From NCBI GenBank assembly GCA_028284765.1, contig JANQRA010000018.1, positions 62,001-126,000 on the forward strand: a stretch of DNA of 64,000 nucleotides, given 5' to 3'. A model generated the notes under the pieces. That model was not told the DNA's origin and did no database searches. It saw nothing but the letters and a program-made list of their open reading frames with translations. The stretch is from Acidimicrobiia bacterium. Its GTDB lineage: Bacteria > Actinomycetota > Acidimicrobiia > Spongiisociales > ZC4RG35. Positions within the stretch are counted from its first letter, which is position 1. The number at the start of each line of letters is the position of its first letter. Of this stretch, positions 35,610 through 43,684 are shown piece by piece. The position numbers were made by a program, and so were the translations under genes.

Positions 35610-37690
35610 TCGCTCCGACGCAGGACTGGAGTGAATCGACGCTGAGACGTGTCGGGTACGTGCCGGTCGGCGTGGCGATGGTCGCATTCGGGACCAGTGT
35701 TGTCGTGGCGTTGGAGCTCGAAGATCCGGGGTTTGCGGTTGAGCAGGTGATGATTGGCGTTCCGTTCGCCGTTGTCCTCGTTGGCCTCCTTCGTACAGTG
35801 CCAAGGAATCGCACGGTGTGGGTGTTGGCCTGGGGAGCATGCTTCGGTTCGCTCGGCGCCGCGACAACCGTGCTTACAGAGGCGCGTCTTGGATTTCCCG
35901 TCCCGGACATTGGGAAGCTCGCTGGATCTCCTGCGAGCCTGGATCTGATAACCAGCCTGTCGGTGAACATCGGTGCCTGGTCATGGCTGCTCGGGGTCTT
36001 TCTCCTCTCCGTCCACCTGTTTCTCTTGTTCCCGTCTGGGATCCCGTCTTCGTCTAGGTGGGGTGTCTTACTGAGGGTTTCGACGGTGACTCTTGTAGTT
36101 GCGGCCGGCACGACTGCCCTGGCTTTGGCGCCCTGGGTCGAGACGCCATATGCCGACATGATTGGTAGGGGTGTCGGGTGGCACTGGGGCCAGGCGGCGT
36201 TCATGGCGAGTGCGCCGATGCTCATCGTCACCCTGTTCGCCGTAGTGAATCTGATCCAACGCTATCGCCGCAGCTCGGGCGACGAGCGTCTCCAGTTTCG
36301 ATGGGTAGCCTGGGCTCTGGCGCTGAGCGGTCTCGTCCTGCTGAGTTTCTGGCCACTGTCCGAGTTCGAGTTCTATTCGTATCTGTCCGCTGCCTCGCTC
36401 GCGGCCATTCCGCTGTCCATCGGAGTCGCCATCACCAAATACCGCCTCTACGACATCGATGTCGTCATCTCGCGAACGCTGGTCTATGGCACGCTCGCCC
36501 TCTTCATCGGCGCGGTCTACGTGGGTATCGCAGTTCTGCCCTGGTTGATCATCGGTAGCGAGGCTGAGAACAACACGTGGCTAGGAATCCTGGCGACCGT
36601 GGTTGTTGCCGTTTCCTTCCAGCCGCTTCGCCGTCGTCTGCAACGTGTGGCCAACCGTGTCGTCTACGGACGGCGTGCTTCGCCCTACGAAGTTCTTTCG
36701 TCGTTTTCTCAGAGCATTGCTGCTGTGGATCCGGTTGTCTTCGCCCAAATGGCCCGCTCCCTCGCCGAAGGTACGACAGCAGATGCGGCCTCGGTTTGGG
36801 TGGGAGCTGGAGAATCTGCGCACGCCATTGCCCGATGGCCAGAGGAATCAGCGACCCCGGGGGCTTCCTCGGAAACGGCGCTGGTGATTCACGACGGAGA
36901 GCAGCTTGGTGAGGTCAGGCTGGCGATCCCGGCTGGGCAGCCATTCCCGGAGACCGACCGGAGATTGCTCGACCAGGTAGCTGCTGGCCTGGGTCTCGCC
37001 CTGCGCAATCTCCAGCTGACCGATGTGCTTTCGAATCAAGTCGAGCAGCTACGCGAGTCGCGACGGAGGGTGGTGGCGCTTCAGGATCAAACACGTCGAC
37101 TGCTCGAGCGAGATCTACACGACGGTGCTCAGCAGCGGCTCGTTGCCTTGAAGATCAAGATTGGACTCGCATCCACGATGGCCCGCACTAGTGGTGCCGA
37201 AGATGTGGACAGGATACTTTCCGATGTCAAGGACGAAACCGATCAAACGATCGACTCGCTTCGCGATCTGGCCAGAGGCATATATCCACCCCTCCTAGAG
37301 GCAGAGGGCCTTGGAGCGGCTTTGTCAGCACAGCTACGCCGCTCCGCCGTTCCGGCGACTGTCCAGGCCGCCGGTATCGACCGATACTCGGAGGGGGTTG
37401 AAGCAACCATCTACTTCTGTGTGCTCGAGGCTGTACAGAACGCGATTCGACATGCACGCGCTCAGTCCGTGGCTGTGACGGTTCAAGAGGAAGACGAGGC
37501 GCTGGTGTATGAGGTCCGGGACGATGGAATCGGATTCGATGCCGAAACCTCTGACCATGGAGGGCAAGGCTTGATCAACATGGCCGACCGGCTAGACGCA
37601 ATGGAGGGCACGCTGAGCATTGATTCTCAGGCAGGCAGAGGCACCGTTGTTCGCGGTTCGGTCCCGTTCAAGACGGCGGTGCCGGCGTGA
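35606..37690 (+). CDS. NarX/DesK-type membrane histidine kinase 1
   Basis: A 694-residue sensor kinase. Nine or so hydrophobic segments fill roughly residues 12-340, followed by a GAF-like region, a dimerisation helix and the HisKA_3 motif 'LERDLHDGAQQRLVAL' (phospho-His). The ATPase has 'EAVQNAIRHAR' (N box) and 'VRDDGIGFD' (G1). The membrane part has a 'KYRLYDIDVVISRTLVYG' signature of the actinobacterial group with many membrane helices. GTG at 35606 overlaps the cyclase stop, so cyclase and kinase are translated together. It may phosphorylate the receiver of the cyclase and the NarL regulator. Confidence 0.85.
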   Translation: MIAPTQDWSESTLRRVGYVPVGVAMVAFGTSVVVALELEDPGFAVEQVMIGVPFAVVLVGLLRTVPRNRTVWVLAWGACFGSLGAATTVLTEARLGFPVPDIGKLAGSPASLDLITSLSVNIGAWSWLLGVFLLSVHLFLLFPSGIPSSSRWGVLLRVSTVTLVVAAGTTALALAPWVETPYADMIGRGVGWHWGQAAFMASAPMLIVTLFAVVNLIQRYRRSSGDERLQFRWVAWALALSGLVLLSFWPLSEFEFYSYLSAASLAAIPLSIGVAITKYRLYDIDVVISRTLVYGTLALFIGAVYVGIAVLPWLIIGSEAENNTWLGILATVVVAVSFQPLRRRLQRVANRVVYGRRASPYEVLSSFSQSIAAVDPVVFAQMARSLAEGTTADAASVWVGAGESAHAIARWPEESATPGASSETALVIHDGEQLGEVRLAIPAGQPFPETDRRLLDQVAAGLGLALRNLQLTDVLSNQVEQLRESRRRVVALQDQTRRLLERDLHDGAQQRLVALKIKIGLASTMARTSGAEDVDRILSDVKDETDQTIDSLRDLARGIYPPLLEAEGLGAALSAQLRRSAVPATVQAAGIDRYSEGVEATIYFCVLEAVQNAIRHARAQSVAVTVQEEDEALVYEVRDDGIGFDAETSDHGGQGLINMADRLDAMEGTLSIDSQAGRGTVVRGSVPFKTAVPA

Positions 37691-39792
37691 GCCCATCGCA
37701 GCAGTCGCTGGCTCTCCGGCTAATGGTGGCGCTGGGCATAGCAATGGCCTTGGCTGGCGTGGTCTTCAACTTCATCAACGGCGCGGCAGGGTCGGCCTCC
37801 TCGCTGAATTTCTTGGCAATGGTGCCTTTCGCCTGGGTGGTGTGGGTGCTGGCGCCAACGGAGTTCGAGAACAAGCTCATTTGGATCCTGGCAGCCCTGG
37901 TTTTGCTCGTTGGCGTCTATCCGCTCGGCACGTCCATCGCCGATTTCGTGTGGCCCTTGGCCGAGATGCCTGAACCCGGCGCTCCAATCCCCGACGACCT
38001 GCCAACGGCGTTCCTCAGCCTGATCAGGTTGAGTGAGGCCCTCTCGTCAACGGGGCTGATTCTGCTGCTGACGTTGGGGCTGCTCCTCTTCCCAGACGGT
38101 CGCCTCCCATCGCTTCGATGGAAGTGGATCGCCCGACTCAGTGGTGGTGTGGTCTTGATGTGGTCGGCGATATCGCTTTGGGCCGCGGTGCCCGGGAATG
38201 CAGCGTTCATGAACGGTTCGGTGGCAGGCCTTGTTTATCTGCTCGCGATGTTCTCGGGTCCTGTTTGCGTTAGTTCCGTCGTCTTTCGCTATCGGAGTGC
38301 CGACGCCGATGTGCGTGCGCAGATCCGTTGGATCGTTTTCGGCGCAGTCGTGGTCGTGATCAGCAGCGTGATCTCGTTCAGCGGTGGGCCCGAGGTCGTG
38401 GGGATACTGGGGCTGGCGGCATTCGGCACCACTTATGCGGTCGCCGTCTCCAAGTATCGACTGTACGACGTAGACGTCTTCCTTAGCCGAACAGTCGTAC
38501 TCGCAGTTCTGGCTGGCTTCATCACCGCCACCTATGCCCTGGTCGTGGTTGGTGTCGGGACCCTGATCGGTGGGGAGTCGGATGGCCTGTTCCTACCGAT
38601 CGCCGCCACCGCCTTAGTGGCGCTTGCGTTCGAACCTGTGCGCATCCGTTCTCAACATTGGGCCAACAAGCTCGTGTACGGGAAGAGAGCTACACCTTAT
38701 GAGGTGCTCGCCGATCTCACGGGACGCTTGTCCGCCTCTGGCGAGGGCCGGGGGATGGTGGCAAGGATGGCCGAGATGCTTCGTGAGGGCACAGGGGCGG
38801 ATCGGGTGACCGTTTGGTACGGGAAGCCAGGGTCCCTGGTCGAGGGTGCCACGAGTCCCGACGGCGCCGAACCTGCGCTGGAGCCGGCGGTAGGGGAGCC
38901 AACAGCGTTTCCGGTTGAGCATGACGGGGAGGTGGTTGGCGCCTTGGAGGTGGTCAAGCCGAAGGGCACAGCCCTGTCGTCCTCCGAGAGGTCCTTGATC
39001 TCTGACCTCGCTGGATCTGTCGGTGCGGTCCTGGGTTATCAGCGTCTCAATGACTCGCTGGCTGCCCGAGCTCGCGACCTCGAGGCCTCGCGACAACGGC
39101 TCGTAGAGGCACAGGGCCTGGAACGGCGCAGGCTGGAGCGCGAACTTCACGAGGGTGCGGAGCAGTACATCGTTGCCCTCAAAGTGAAGCTCGGTGTTGC
39201 CTCTCAACTTGCCAAGCGACAAGGAGCAGCCGCCCTTGAAAACTTGCTTGCTGGTCTCACCGACGAGGCCCAAGCGGCTTTGGATGATGTTCGGGCGTTG
39301 GCCAAGGGGATCTACCCGCCGGTTCTGGAGAGTGATGGTCTGGGTGCAGCCGTTTCAGCCCTTGCGGCTTCGACGCCGGTCGATGTCCAGGTTTCGAAGG
39401 ATGGGGTTGGCAGGTATCCAATCGATGTTGAAGCTGCGGTTTACTTCGACATCTCCGAGGCCATAACCAATGCGGTGAAACATGCGGAGGCGCCCATTCT
39501 CGTCGACTTGGACGAGTCCCAAGGCGTGCTCAGGTTCAGCGTCCGGGATTCGGGGCCCGGTTTCCGGCTCGACGCCTACGAGGCAGGGTCCGGCCTCGAG
39601 AACATGGTCGACCGTATGGGCGCGGTTGGAGGCCAACTGACAATCGATTCGGCTCCGGGCTCCTACACGGAGGTGTCAGGTTCGGTGCCAGTTCAAACAG
39701 ATGTGAGCACTGAAGGCTCGAACTCGGACTTGGAAACGAACGCGACGGCGCCTGCCTCCTTGGCCCTCGACTCGTATTCAGCTGGTTCGTAG
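37687..39792 (+). CDS. NarX/DesK-type membrane histidine kinase 2
   Basis: A 701-residue paralogue of the preceding kinase. The shared segments include 'SKYRLYDVDVFLSRTV' and 'ANKLVYGKRATPYEVLADL'. The phospho-His motif reads 'LERELHEGAEQYIVAL', with Glu for Asp after the His. The ATPase N box is 'EAITNAVKHAEA', and G1 'VRDSGPGF'. A Thr/Ser-rich tail of about 30 residues after the ATPase is antisense to the end of the lone receiver gene (100-bp overlap). GTG at 37687 overlaps the first kinase gene. Signals and partners are not known. Confidence 0.82.
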   Translation: MSPSQQSLALRLMVALGIAMALAGVVFNFINGAAGSASSLNFLAMVPFAWVVWVLAPTEFENKLIWILAALVLLVGVYPLGTSIADFVWPLAEMPEPGAPIPDDLPTAFLSLIRLSEALSSTGLILLLTLGLLLFPDGRLPSLRWKWIARLSGGVVLMWSAISLWAAVPGNAAFMNGSVAGLVYLLAMFSGPVCVSSVVFRYRSADADVRAQIRWIVFGAVVVVISSVISFSGGPEVVGILGLAAFGTTYAVAVSKYRLYDVDVFLSRTVVLAVLAGFITATYALVVVGVGTLIGGESDGLFLPIAATALVALAFEPVRIRSQHWANKLVYGKRATPYEVLADLTGRLSASGEGRGMVARMAEMLREGTGADRVTVWYGKPGSLVEGATSPDGAEPALEPAVGEPTAFPVEHDGEVVGALEVVKPKGTALSSSERSLISDLAGSVGAVLGYQRLNDSLAARARDLEASRQRLVEAQGLERRRLERELHEGAEQYIVALKVKLGVASQLAKRQGAAALENLLAGLTDEAQAALDDVRALAKGIYPPVLESDGLGAAVSALAASTPVDVQVSKDGVGRYPIDVEAAVYFDISEAITNAVKHAEAPILVDLDESQGVLRFSVRDSGPGFRLDAYEAGSGLENMVDRMGAVGGQLTIDSAPGSYTEVSGSVPVQTDVSTEGSNSDLETNATAPASLALDSYSAGS

Positions 39793-40040
39793 GTAGAGAA
39801 GACAATCACCTTTGTCTCGGGGGCGGATTCGACAATCTGACGCGTAGCCTCGAGGCCGTCGATTCCAGGCATGTTGATGTCCATGAGGACGATCTGAGGA
39901 CTCAGGTTGGCGGCAAGTTCGACCCCTTCCTCGCCCGTTCTGGCTTCGCCGACCACCTCGAATCCGTCGGTGAGCTCCACCACCATTCGTGCTGCCGAGC
40001 GGAAGGCGTCCTGATCGTCGACGATGAGAACTCCTGCCAT
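39693..40040 (-). CDS. Stand-alone receiver-domain protein
   Basis: A 115-residue receiver with no output domain: acidic pair in 'LIVDDQDAF', phospho-Asp in 'IVLMDINMPGIDG', Ser/Thr in 'VFSTYEPAE', and Lys in 'AFVSKSEF'. It stops 12 residues after the Lys, so the last receiver helix is short or missing. ATG at 40040 overlaps the stop of the NarL-type gene, and RBS-like AAGG lies just upstream. It may act as a phosphate sink or as a competitor for the two kinases. Confidence 0.78.
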   Translation of the reverse strand: MAGVLIVDDQDAFRSAARMVVELTDGFEVVGEARTGEEGVELAANLSPQIVLMDINMPGIDGLEATRQIVESAPETKVIVFSTYEPAEYESRAKEAGAVAFVSKSEFEPSVLTSV

Positions 40041-40702
40041 CAACCTTCCCTTTCAGCTAAGAAGAGGAGCACGGCGCTGACACGGCGGTTGGTGTCCTTC
40101 TCCGGAAGGAGGTCGAGCTTGGTGAAGATGGAGTTGATGTGCTTTTCGACGGCACGCTCTGAGAGAAACAAGGCGTCTCCAATTGCCGAGTTGGTCTTTC
40201 CTCTGGCGACCTCGGAGAGCACCTCCGTCTCCCTCTCGGTCAGCCGTTCGATGGGGGATTGAGGTCGGGTGCGGCCTTCGACCAGTGCATCAACGACCTT
40301 GGGATCGATCACCGAGCGGCCGGCGAGCACCTCCTCGATGGCGTGCTCGAGTTGCCCGAAGTCTCCGAGACGTTCCTTTAGGAGGTAGGCAAGCCCGTTC
40401 GCTCCGGCCTCGAACAGCGTCAAGGCGTATTCGGGCTCTACGTATTGCGAGAGCACGACTACACCCGTGCCCGGCAGCGCATCCCGGATCTCCCTGGCAG
40501 CCTTGACGCCTTCGTTTGTGCCGGTAGGCGGCATACGAATGTCGGTTATCACGACGTCAGGGGAGTGGGCGGCGACCGCATCCATCAACTCGTGATAGTT
40601 CTCGGCAGCTGCCTTCAGGTCGTAGCCGCCGTCTTCGAGAAGCATCCGAACGCCTTCGCGCACGATGTAGGCATCCTCAGCTATCACCACGGAAGTGCCC
40701 AT
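40040..40702 (-). CDS. NarL/FixJ-type response regulator
   Basis: A 220-residue regulator. The receiver has 'VIAEDAYIVREGV', 'VVITDIRMPPTGTNEG' and 'AYLLKERLGDFGQLEHAIEE', and is strongly similar to the receiver of the cyclase fusion. The C-terminal LuxR-type HTH is 'LTERETEVLSEVARGKTNSAIGDAL...KHINSIFTKLDL'. It should bind DNA when phosphorylated by one of the two neighbouring kinases, whose genes point toward it. ATG at 40702; the DUF4097 gene ends 21 bases upstream on the same strand. Confidence 0.9.
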   Translation of the reverse strand: MGTSVVIAEDAYIVREGVRMLLEDGGYDLKAAAENYHELMDAVAAHSPDVVITDIRMPPTGTNEGVKAAREIRDALPGTGVVVLSQYVEPEYALTLFEAGANGLAYLLKERLGDFGQLEHAIEEVLAGRSVIDPKVVDALVEGRTRPQSPIERLTERETEVLSEVARGKTNSAIGDALFLSERAVEKHINSIFTKLDLLPEKDTNRRVSAVLLFLAEREG

Positions 40703-40723
40703 GGTGCGAGGTTAGGGGATCGG

Positions 40724-41482
40724 TCAGATCCTCTTGATCTTCAGGTCGCCTGAAACGGACTTCGCTCTGAGGCTCATCGAACGCTCGACCGGAGTCTTGG
40801 TCTCTTCGGGCTTAGGGAGTCGAAGCGAACCCGACAAGAGGCTCACATCGAGGTCGATCGAGGTGCCTGCGGGAATGCAGACGACCATGCTGCCTGACAT
40901 CGACTTGAGATTGGCCCTTGGACCTTCGTAGCGGTTGACCCGAAGGTTCCCGGATACCGTGTTGACGTCGAGGCTGGCGTTGCTCTCCTCGATGCGAACG
41001 TTGCCCGAGGCGGTGGAAGCTGCTGTGTTGCTTCCCTCGCTCTTGTTGACCTTCAGGTCACCGGACGCCGAGGTGAAGAGTAGGCGGTCTTTGACCCAGC
41101 CGACACGCAGGTTGCCGCTGGCGCTCTTGACCCTGAGGCTGTCGGCTTCTTCGACTTCGACGTCGCCAGAAGCAGACTTGATCTCGACGTCGCCAAGGGG
41201 AACCAGGGTCTCTATTCGCGCCGATGCTGCTCCCAGATAGGCGTCCGAGCCAGAAGGCGTTTCGATCTCGACGTAAGAAGTGCTTCTTGTGATGAACGAG
41301 CCTTCCTTGTCGGAAGCAACCACGATCGTGTTGCCTCGCTGCTCGACGTATAGGCCGGGGTCCCTGGTGTCGACCTTCACCCTCACCTGACCCGTCTTCG
41401 ACTCGCGAATCTCGATCCTCCCTACGGGGATTCGGACATCGAGGTTGGGGTTCTCTTCGACGGAGAATGTCTCTTCAATCAC
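40724..41482 (-). CDS. DUF4097 beta-strand repeat protein
   Basis: A 252-residue protein made of short repeats of the 'VKSASGDV...', 'VKSASGNLRV', 'FTSASGDLKV', 'NTVSGNLRV' type, typical of DUF4097 right-handed beta folds. No signal peptide or membrane helix is seen. In LiaG of Bacillus the same domain is encoded beside a NarL-type envelope stress system, so a related role is plausible here. Its ATG overlaps the end of the RHH gene by four bases (ATGA). Confidence 0.8.
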   Translation of the reverse strand: MIEETFSVEENPNLDVRIPVGRIEIRESKTGQVRVKVDTRDPGLYVEQRGNTIVVASDKEGSFITRSTSYVEIETPSGSDAYLGAASARIETLVPLGDVEIKSASGDVEVEEADSLRVKSASGNLRVGWVKDRLLFTSASGDLKVNKSEGSNTAASTASGNVRIEESNASLDVNTVSGNLRVNRYEGPRANLKSMSGSMVVCIPAGTSIDLDVSLLSGSLRLPKPEETKTPVERSMSLRAKSVSGDLKIKRI

Positions 41483-41943
41483 AGTTCGATGGTGGTCCGG
41501 TGGCGGGTGCCAGGTTTGCGTTGCTTCTTGGTCGCGTTCTGGCTGAGCGTGTCGGCGACGTAGGAGTTGATCGACACACCAGACTCGCTGGCTGCCTCAT
41601 TGATCAGGTCCTTCAGGTATTCGGGGAGGCGGAGAGTGATGCGGGCTTCGCCGTGCTCGGCTCCAGGGGGAGGAGGAGGTGGGGGAGGAGGAACCCGAGA
41701 TGGGTCGTCATTCACAACAAGCTCTGGCTCACCGTCCACGAGGCGGATGTCGACGGTCTTGGTCTCGAGTTGGCTCGAAATCTCGGTGACGGCCATCGAG
41801 ACGATGTCCATCATGGTCTGGTTGATGGCTGGCTTCAGTGCTGCCATCAACTGGGTCCCGGCGGCTGCGATCTCAGGCCCGGCCACGTTCAGCTGGGTCT
41901 CGACCGCAGCCTCCAGGTTGTTGATTGCTTGAAAAAACTGCAT
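41479..41943 (-). CDS. Ribbon-helix-helix protein with polyproline linker
   Basis: A 154-residue protein. The C-terminal 50 residues ('ARITLRLPEYLKDLINEAASESGVSINSYVADTLSQ' at 41,539-41,646) are an Arc/HicB-type ribbon-helix-helix DNA-binding fold with a basic tail. Residues 1-75 are an unrecognised helical domain, and nine Pro in a row (85-93) join the two parts. It likely binds the tandem TGATGTCA sites at 42,056-42,074 and represses its own operon, as RHH proteins often do. ATG at 41943 overlaps the stop of a 26-residue ORF (TAATG). No HicA toxin is adjacent. Confidence 0.7.
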   Translation of the reverse strand: MQFFQAINNLEAAVETQLNVAGPEIAAAGTQLMAALKPAINQTMMDIVSMAVTEISSQLETKTVDIRLVDGEPELVVNDDPSRVPPPPPPPPPGAEHGEARITLRLPEYLKDLINEAASESGVSINSYVADTLSQNATKKQRKPGTRHRTTIEL

Positions 41944-42023
41944 TAGCGGGTGCGGGGCTTGTAGTGCCGGATCCGCTGCTCCATGATCGTCTGGACCTGG
42001 TCCGGTCTCATCGTGATCAACAT
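41943..42023 (-). CDS. 26-residue basic leader peptide or microprotein
   Basis: An ORF of 26 codons (MLITMRPDQVQTIMEQRIRH and six more residues, the last being Arg) with its ATG at 42023 and an AAGGA site seven bases upstream (about 42,031-42,036). Its TAA overlaps the ATG of the RHH gene, so translation of the RHH gene probably depends on it. The peptide is helical and basic. A start at ATG 42011 is also possible. No family is known, and whether the peptide has a role of its own is not clear. Confidence 0.5.
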   Translation of the reverse strand: MLITMRPDQVQTIMEQRIRHYKPRTR

Positions 42024-42035
42024 CGTATGTCCTTA

Positions 42036-42103
42036 GTGTCGCGATGACACCTTTGTGATGTCATCATGATGTCACCATACAGTCAAGCTGGCATCACTGT
42101 CAA
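42036..42103 (-). promoter_or_regulatory. Promoter and likely RHH operator
   Basis: On the minus strand a -35 TTGACA (42,098-42,103) and a -10 TATGGT (42,074-42,079) are 18 bp apart. Two direct copies of TGATGTCA (plus strand 42,056-42,063 and 42,067-42,074) are 11 bp apart, and the second touches the -10. A GTGTC/GACAC dyad (42,036-42,050) follows. This is the arrangement expected for a ribbon-helix-helix autorepressor, whose gene is just downstream. Confidence 0.6.
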
Positions 42104-42203
42104 CCCCCAATTTGCGTACCCTGAGTTCCTGCCTTCGCTAGGCGAGGTTAGAACCGAGGGTTCGTAGGAAATAGAAGAGGAAGTGGCGTAGTTTCCCTTG
42201 GGG

Positions 42204-42776
42204 ATGAGTGGCATAGACAAGGGCCGGATTGAGAAGGCCGTTAGGGAGATCATCGAGGCACTCGGCGAGGACGCCACTCGTGAGGGCCTTATCGAAACCC
42301 CGGCGCGTGTTGCGCGTTTTTACGAGGAAGTGTTTGAGGGTCTTCACTCTGAGCCGGGGGACGTGGTCGACGCCTTTTTTGGTGAGGAGCACTATCAGGA
42401 GATCGTGATGGTGCGGGAGATCCCGTTCTACTCGATGTGTGAGCACCACTTCGTGCCCTTCCATGGCCAAGCTCACGTCGCCTACATGCCCAGCGGGCGA
42501 GTCACCGGGCTCTCGAAGCTGGCGAGACTGGTCGAGGGGTTTGCTCGTAGACCGCAGATGCAGGAGCGATTGACCGCCCAGGTAGCCAACTGTCTCACCG
42601 AAAGGCTGGATCCTCTCGGGGTTCTCGTGGTGGTCGAAGCGGAGCACCTCTGCATGTCGATGCGTGGTGTGAAGAAGGCCGGAGCCCGAACGGTGACGTC
42701 GGCTGTACGTGGCGTGATGGAGACCAACCCTGCAACGAGGGCAGAGGCCATGTCGCTGCTCTTCGGTACCCGTTAA
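42204..42776 (+). CDS. folE: GTP cyclohydrolase I
   Basis: A 190-residue homologue of FolE, the first enzyme of folate synthesis, which turns GTP into dihydroneopterin triphosphate. '[22 protein letters not shown]' carries the zinc ligands Cys and His; '[12 protein letters not shown]' gives the second Cys. '[23 protein letters not shown]' is the family signature. ATG at 42204 lies two codons after a TTG. In relatives it follows ftsH directly; here the signalling island separates them. A pseudo-phosphatase-like gene follows at 42830. Confidence 0.95.
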   Translation: MSGIDKGRIEKAVREIIEALGEDATREGLIETPARVARFYEEVFEGLHSEPGDVVDAFFGEEHYQEIVMVREIPFYSMCEHHFVPFHGQAHVAYMPSGRVTGLSKLARLVEGFARRPQMQERLTAQVANCLTERLDPLGVLVVVEAEHLCMSMRGVKKAGARTVTSAVRGVMETNPATRAEAMSLLFGTR

Positions 42777-42829
42777 ACACCGCGATTCTCGATTCGCGCC
42801 AGCACGACACACGGCTATTGTCAGCGGCG

Positions 42830-43324
42830 ATGGGAAGAATGGTCGCCGGGCTCAAACCGCGTGGGTTCACTTGGGTCATCAATGATCGTCTAGCGGTCTC
42901 CGAACGGGTTGGTGGTTCGGGTTTTCAACACCGAAAAGTCAGACGGGAAGAAGAGATCACCTGGCTCGTCGAAGAGGCGGAGATCAACACGATCGTCTCG
43001 ATGCTTCCCAGCAATCAGAACCTCGCTGCTTATCGACAGGCCGGCATCGCCACATACTCGGTTCCGATGGCCATTCCTCTCGACGATCGAGATGTTGATC
43101 GATTCTTTGCGACCCTCGACCAGGCGCTGGCTCGAAATCACGCCCGCGTGTTGATCCATCGAGAGACCATCGACGACACCATGGGCGGCTTGCTCGGTGG
43201 ATATCTGGTCAGCTCCGGTCTGGTCGATGATCCGATCCTCGCCCTTGCGGTGATCCAACAGATCCTCGGGCGTGCTCTGGGACCTGAAGGCAGGTCTCTG
43301 ATCCCCGAAGCGGCGGGCAATTGA
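42830..43324 (+). CDS. Dual-specificity phosphatase-like protein lacking the catalytic Cys
   Basis: A 164-residue protein that looks like a DSP/PTP fold: 'ITWLVEEAEINTIVSMLPSNQNLAAYRQAGIATYSVPM' (42,956-43,069) then 'DDRDVDRFFATLDQALARN' before the loop. Where an active enzyme has HCxxGxxR, this one has 'LIHRETIDDTMGGLL', with no Cys or Arg. It may thus bind a phosphate group without cutting it, or be something else. It lies between folE and folB, where actinobacteria usually carry folP. The stop overlaps the TTG of folB. ATG at 42830 is chosen; a TTG at 42818 is possible. The fold call is by pattern only. Confidence 0.5.
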   Translation: MGRMVAGLKPRGFTWVINDRLAVSERVGGSGFQHRKVRREEEITWLVEEAEINTIVSMLPSNQNLAAYRQAGIATYSVPMAIPLDDRDVDRFFATLDQALARNHARVLIHRETIDDTMGGLLGGYLVSSGLVDDPILALAVIQQILGRALGPEGRSLIPEAAGN

Positions 43325-43680
43325 CCGACAGGATCGACCTGAAAGGGGTCGAAGTGCTCGCCAGGCACGGGGTTCTTCAAAGCGAGCAGGAGACCGCGCA
43401 GGTGTTCCGGGTCGACGTCACGGCGTTTCTCGACACCACCGACGCTGCCGCGTCAGACGATCTCACGAAGACACTCGACTATGGCGAGTTGGCCCTTGAG
43501 GTTCGCGAGGTCGTTGGGTCCGAGTCCCACAAGCTGATCGAGACTGTTGCTTCCAGAGTGGCGGACGTTGTTCTGTCTCATGATCTTGTCACGAAGACGA
43601 TCGTGACGATTCACAAGCCTGAGGCACCGATCGATCTCGTCTTCGACGATGTGGCAGTGACCATCGAACGGACTCGATGA
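43321..43680 (+). CDS. folB: Dihydroneopterin aldolase
   Basis: A 119-residue FolB: 'GVEVLARHGVLQSEQETAQVFRVDV' contains the active-site Glu, and 'TLDYGELALEVREVV' and 'HKLIETVASRVADVVL' are family signatures with the catalytic Lys in 'TIHKPEAPI'. It makes the hydroxymethyl pterin that FolK uses. TTG at 43321 overlaps the preceding stop. It is 4 bases before the folK fusion gene. Confidence 0.92.
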   Translation: MTDRIDLKGVEVLARHGVLQSEQETAQVFRVDVTAFLDTTDAAASDDLTKTLDYGELALEVREVVGSESHKLIETVASRVADVVLSHDLVTKTIVTIHKPEAPIDLVFDDVAVTIERTR

Positions 43681-43684
43681 TTCG

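Noticed and set aside
41660-41695. G-rich run on the plus strand that looks like a G-quadruplex or a cluster of ribosome-binding sites
   Set aside because: It is the complement of the nine proline codons in the RHH gene; no downstream start on the plus strand fits.
41479-41943. HicAB-type toxin-antitoxin module
   Set aside because: The RHH domain is HicB-like, but no HicA-like or other small toxin gene is next to it; the partner ORF is only 26 codons.
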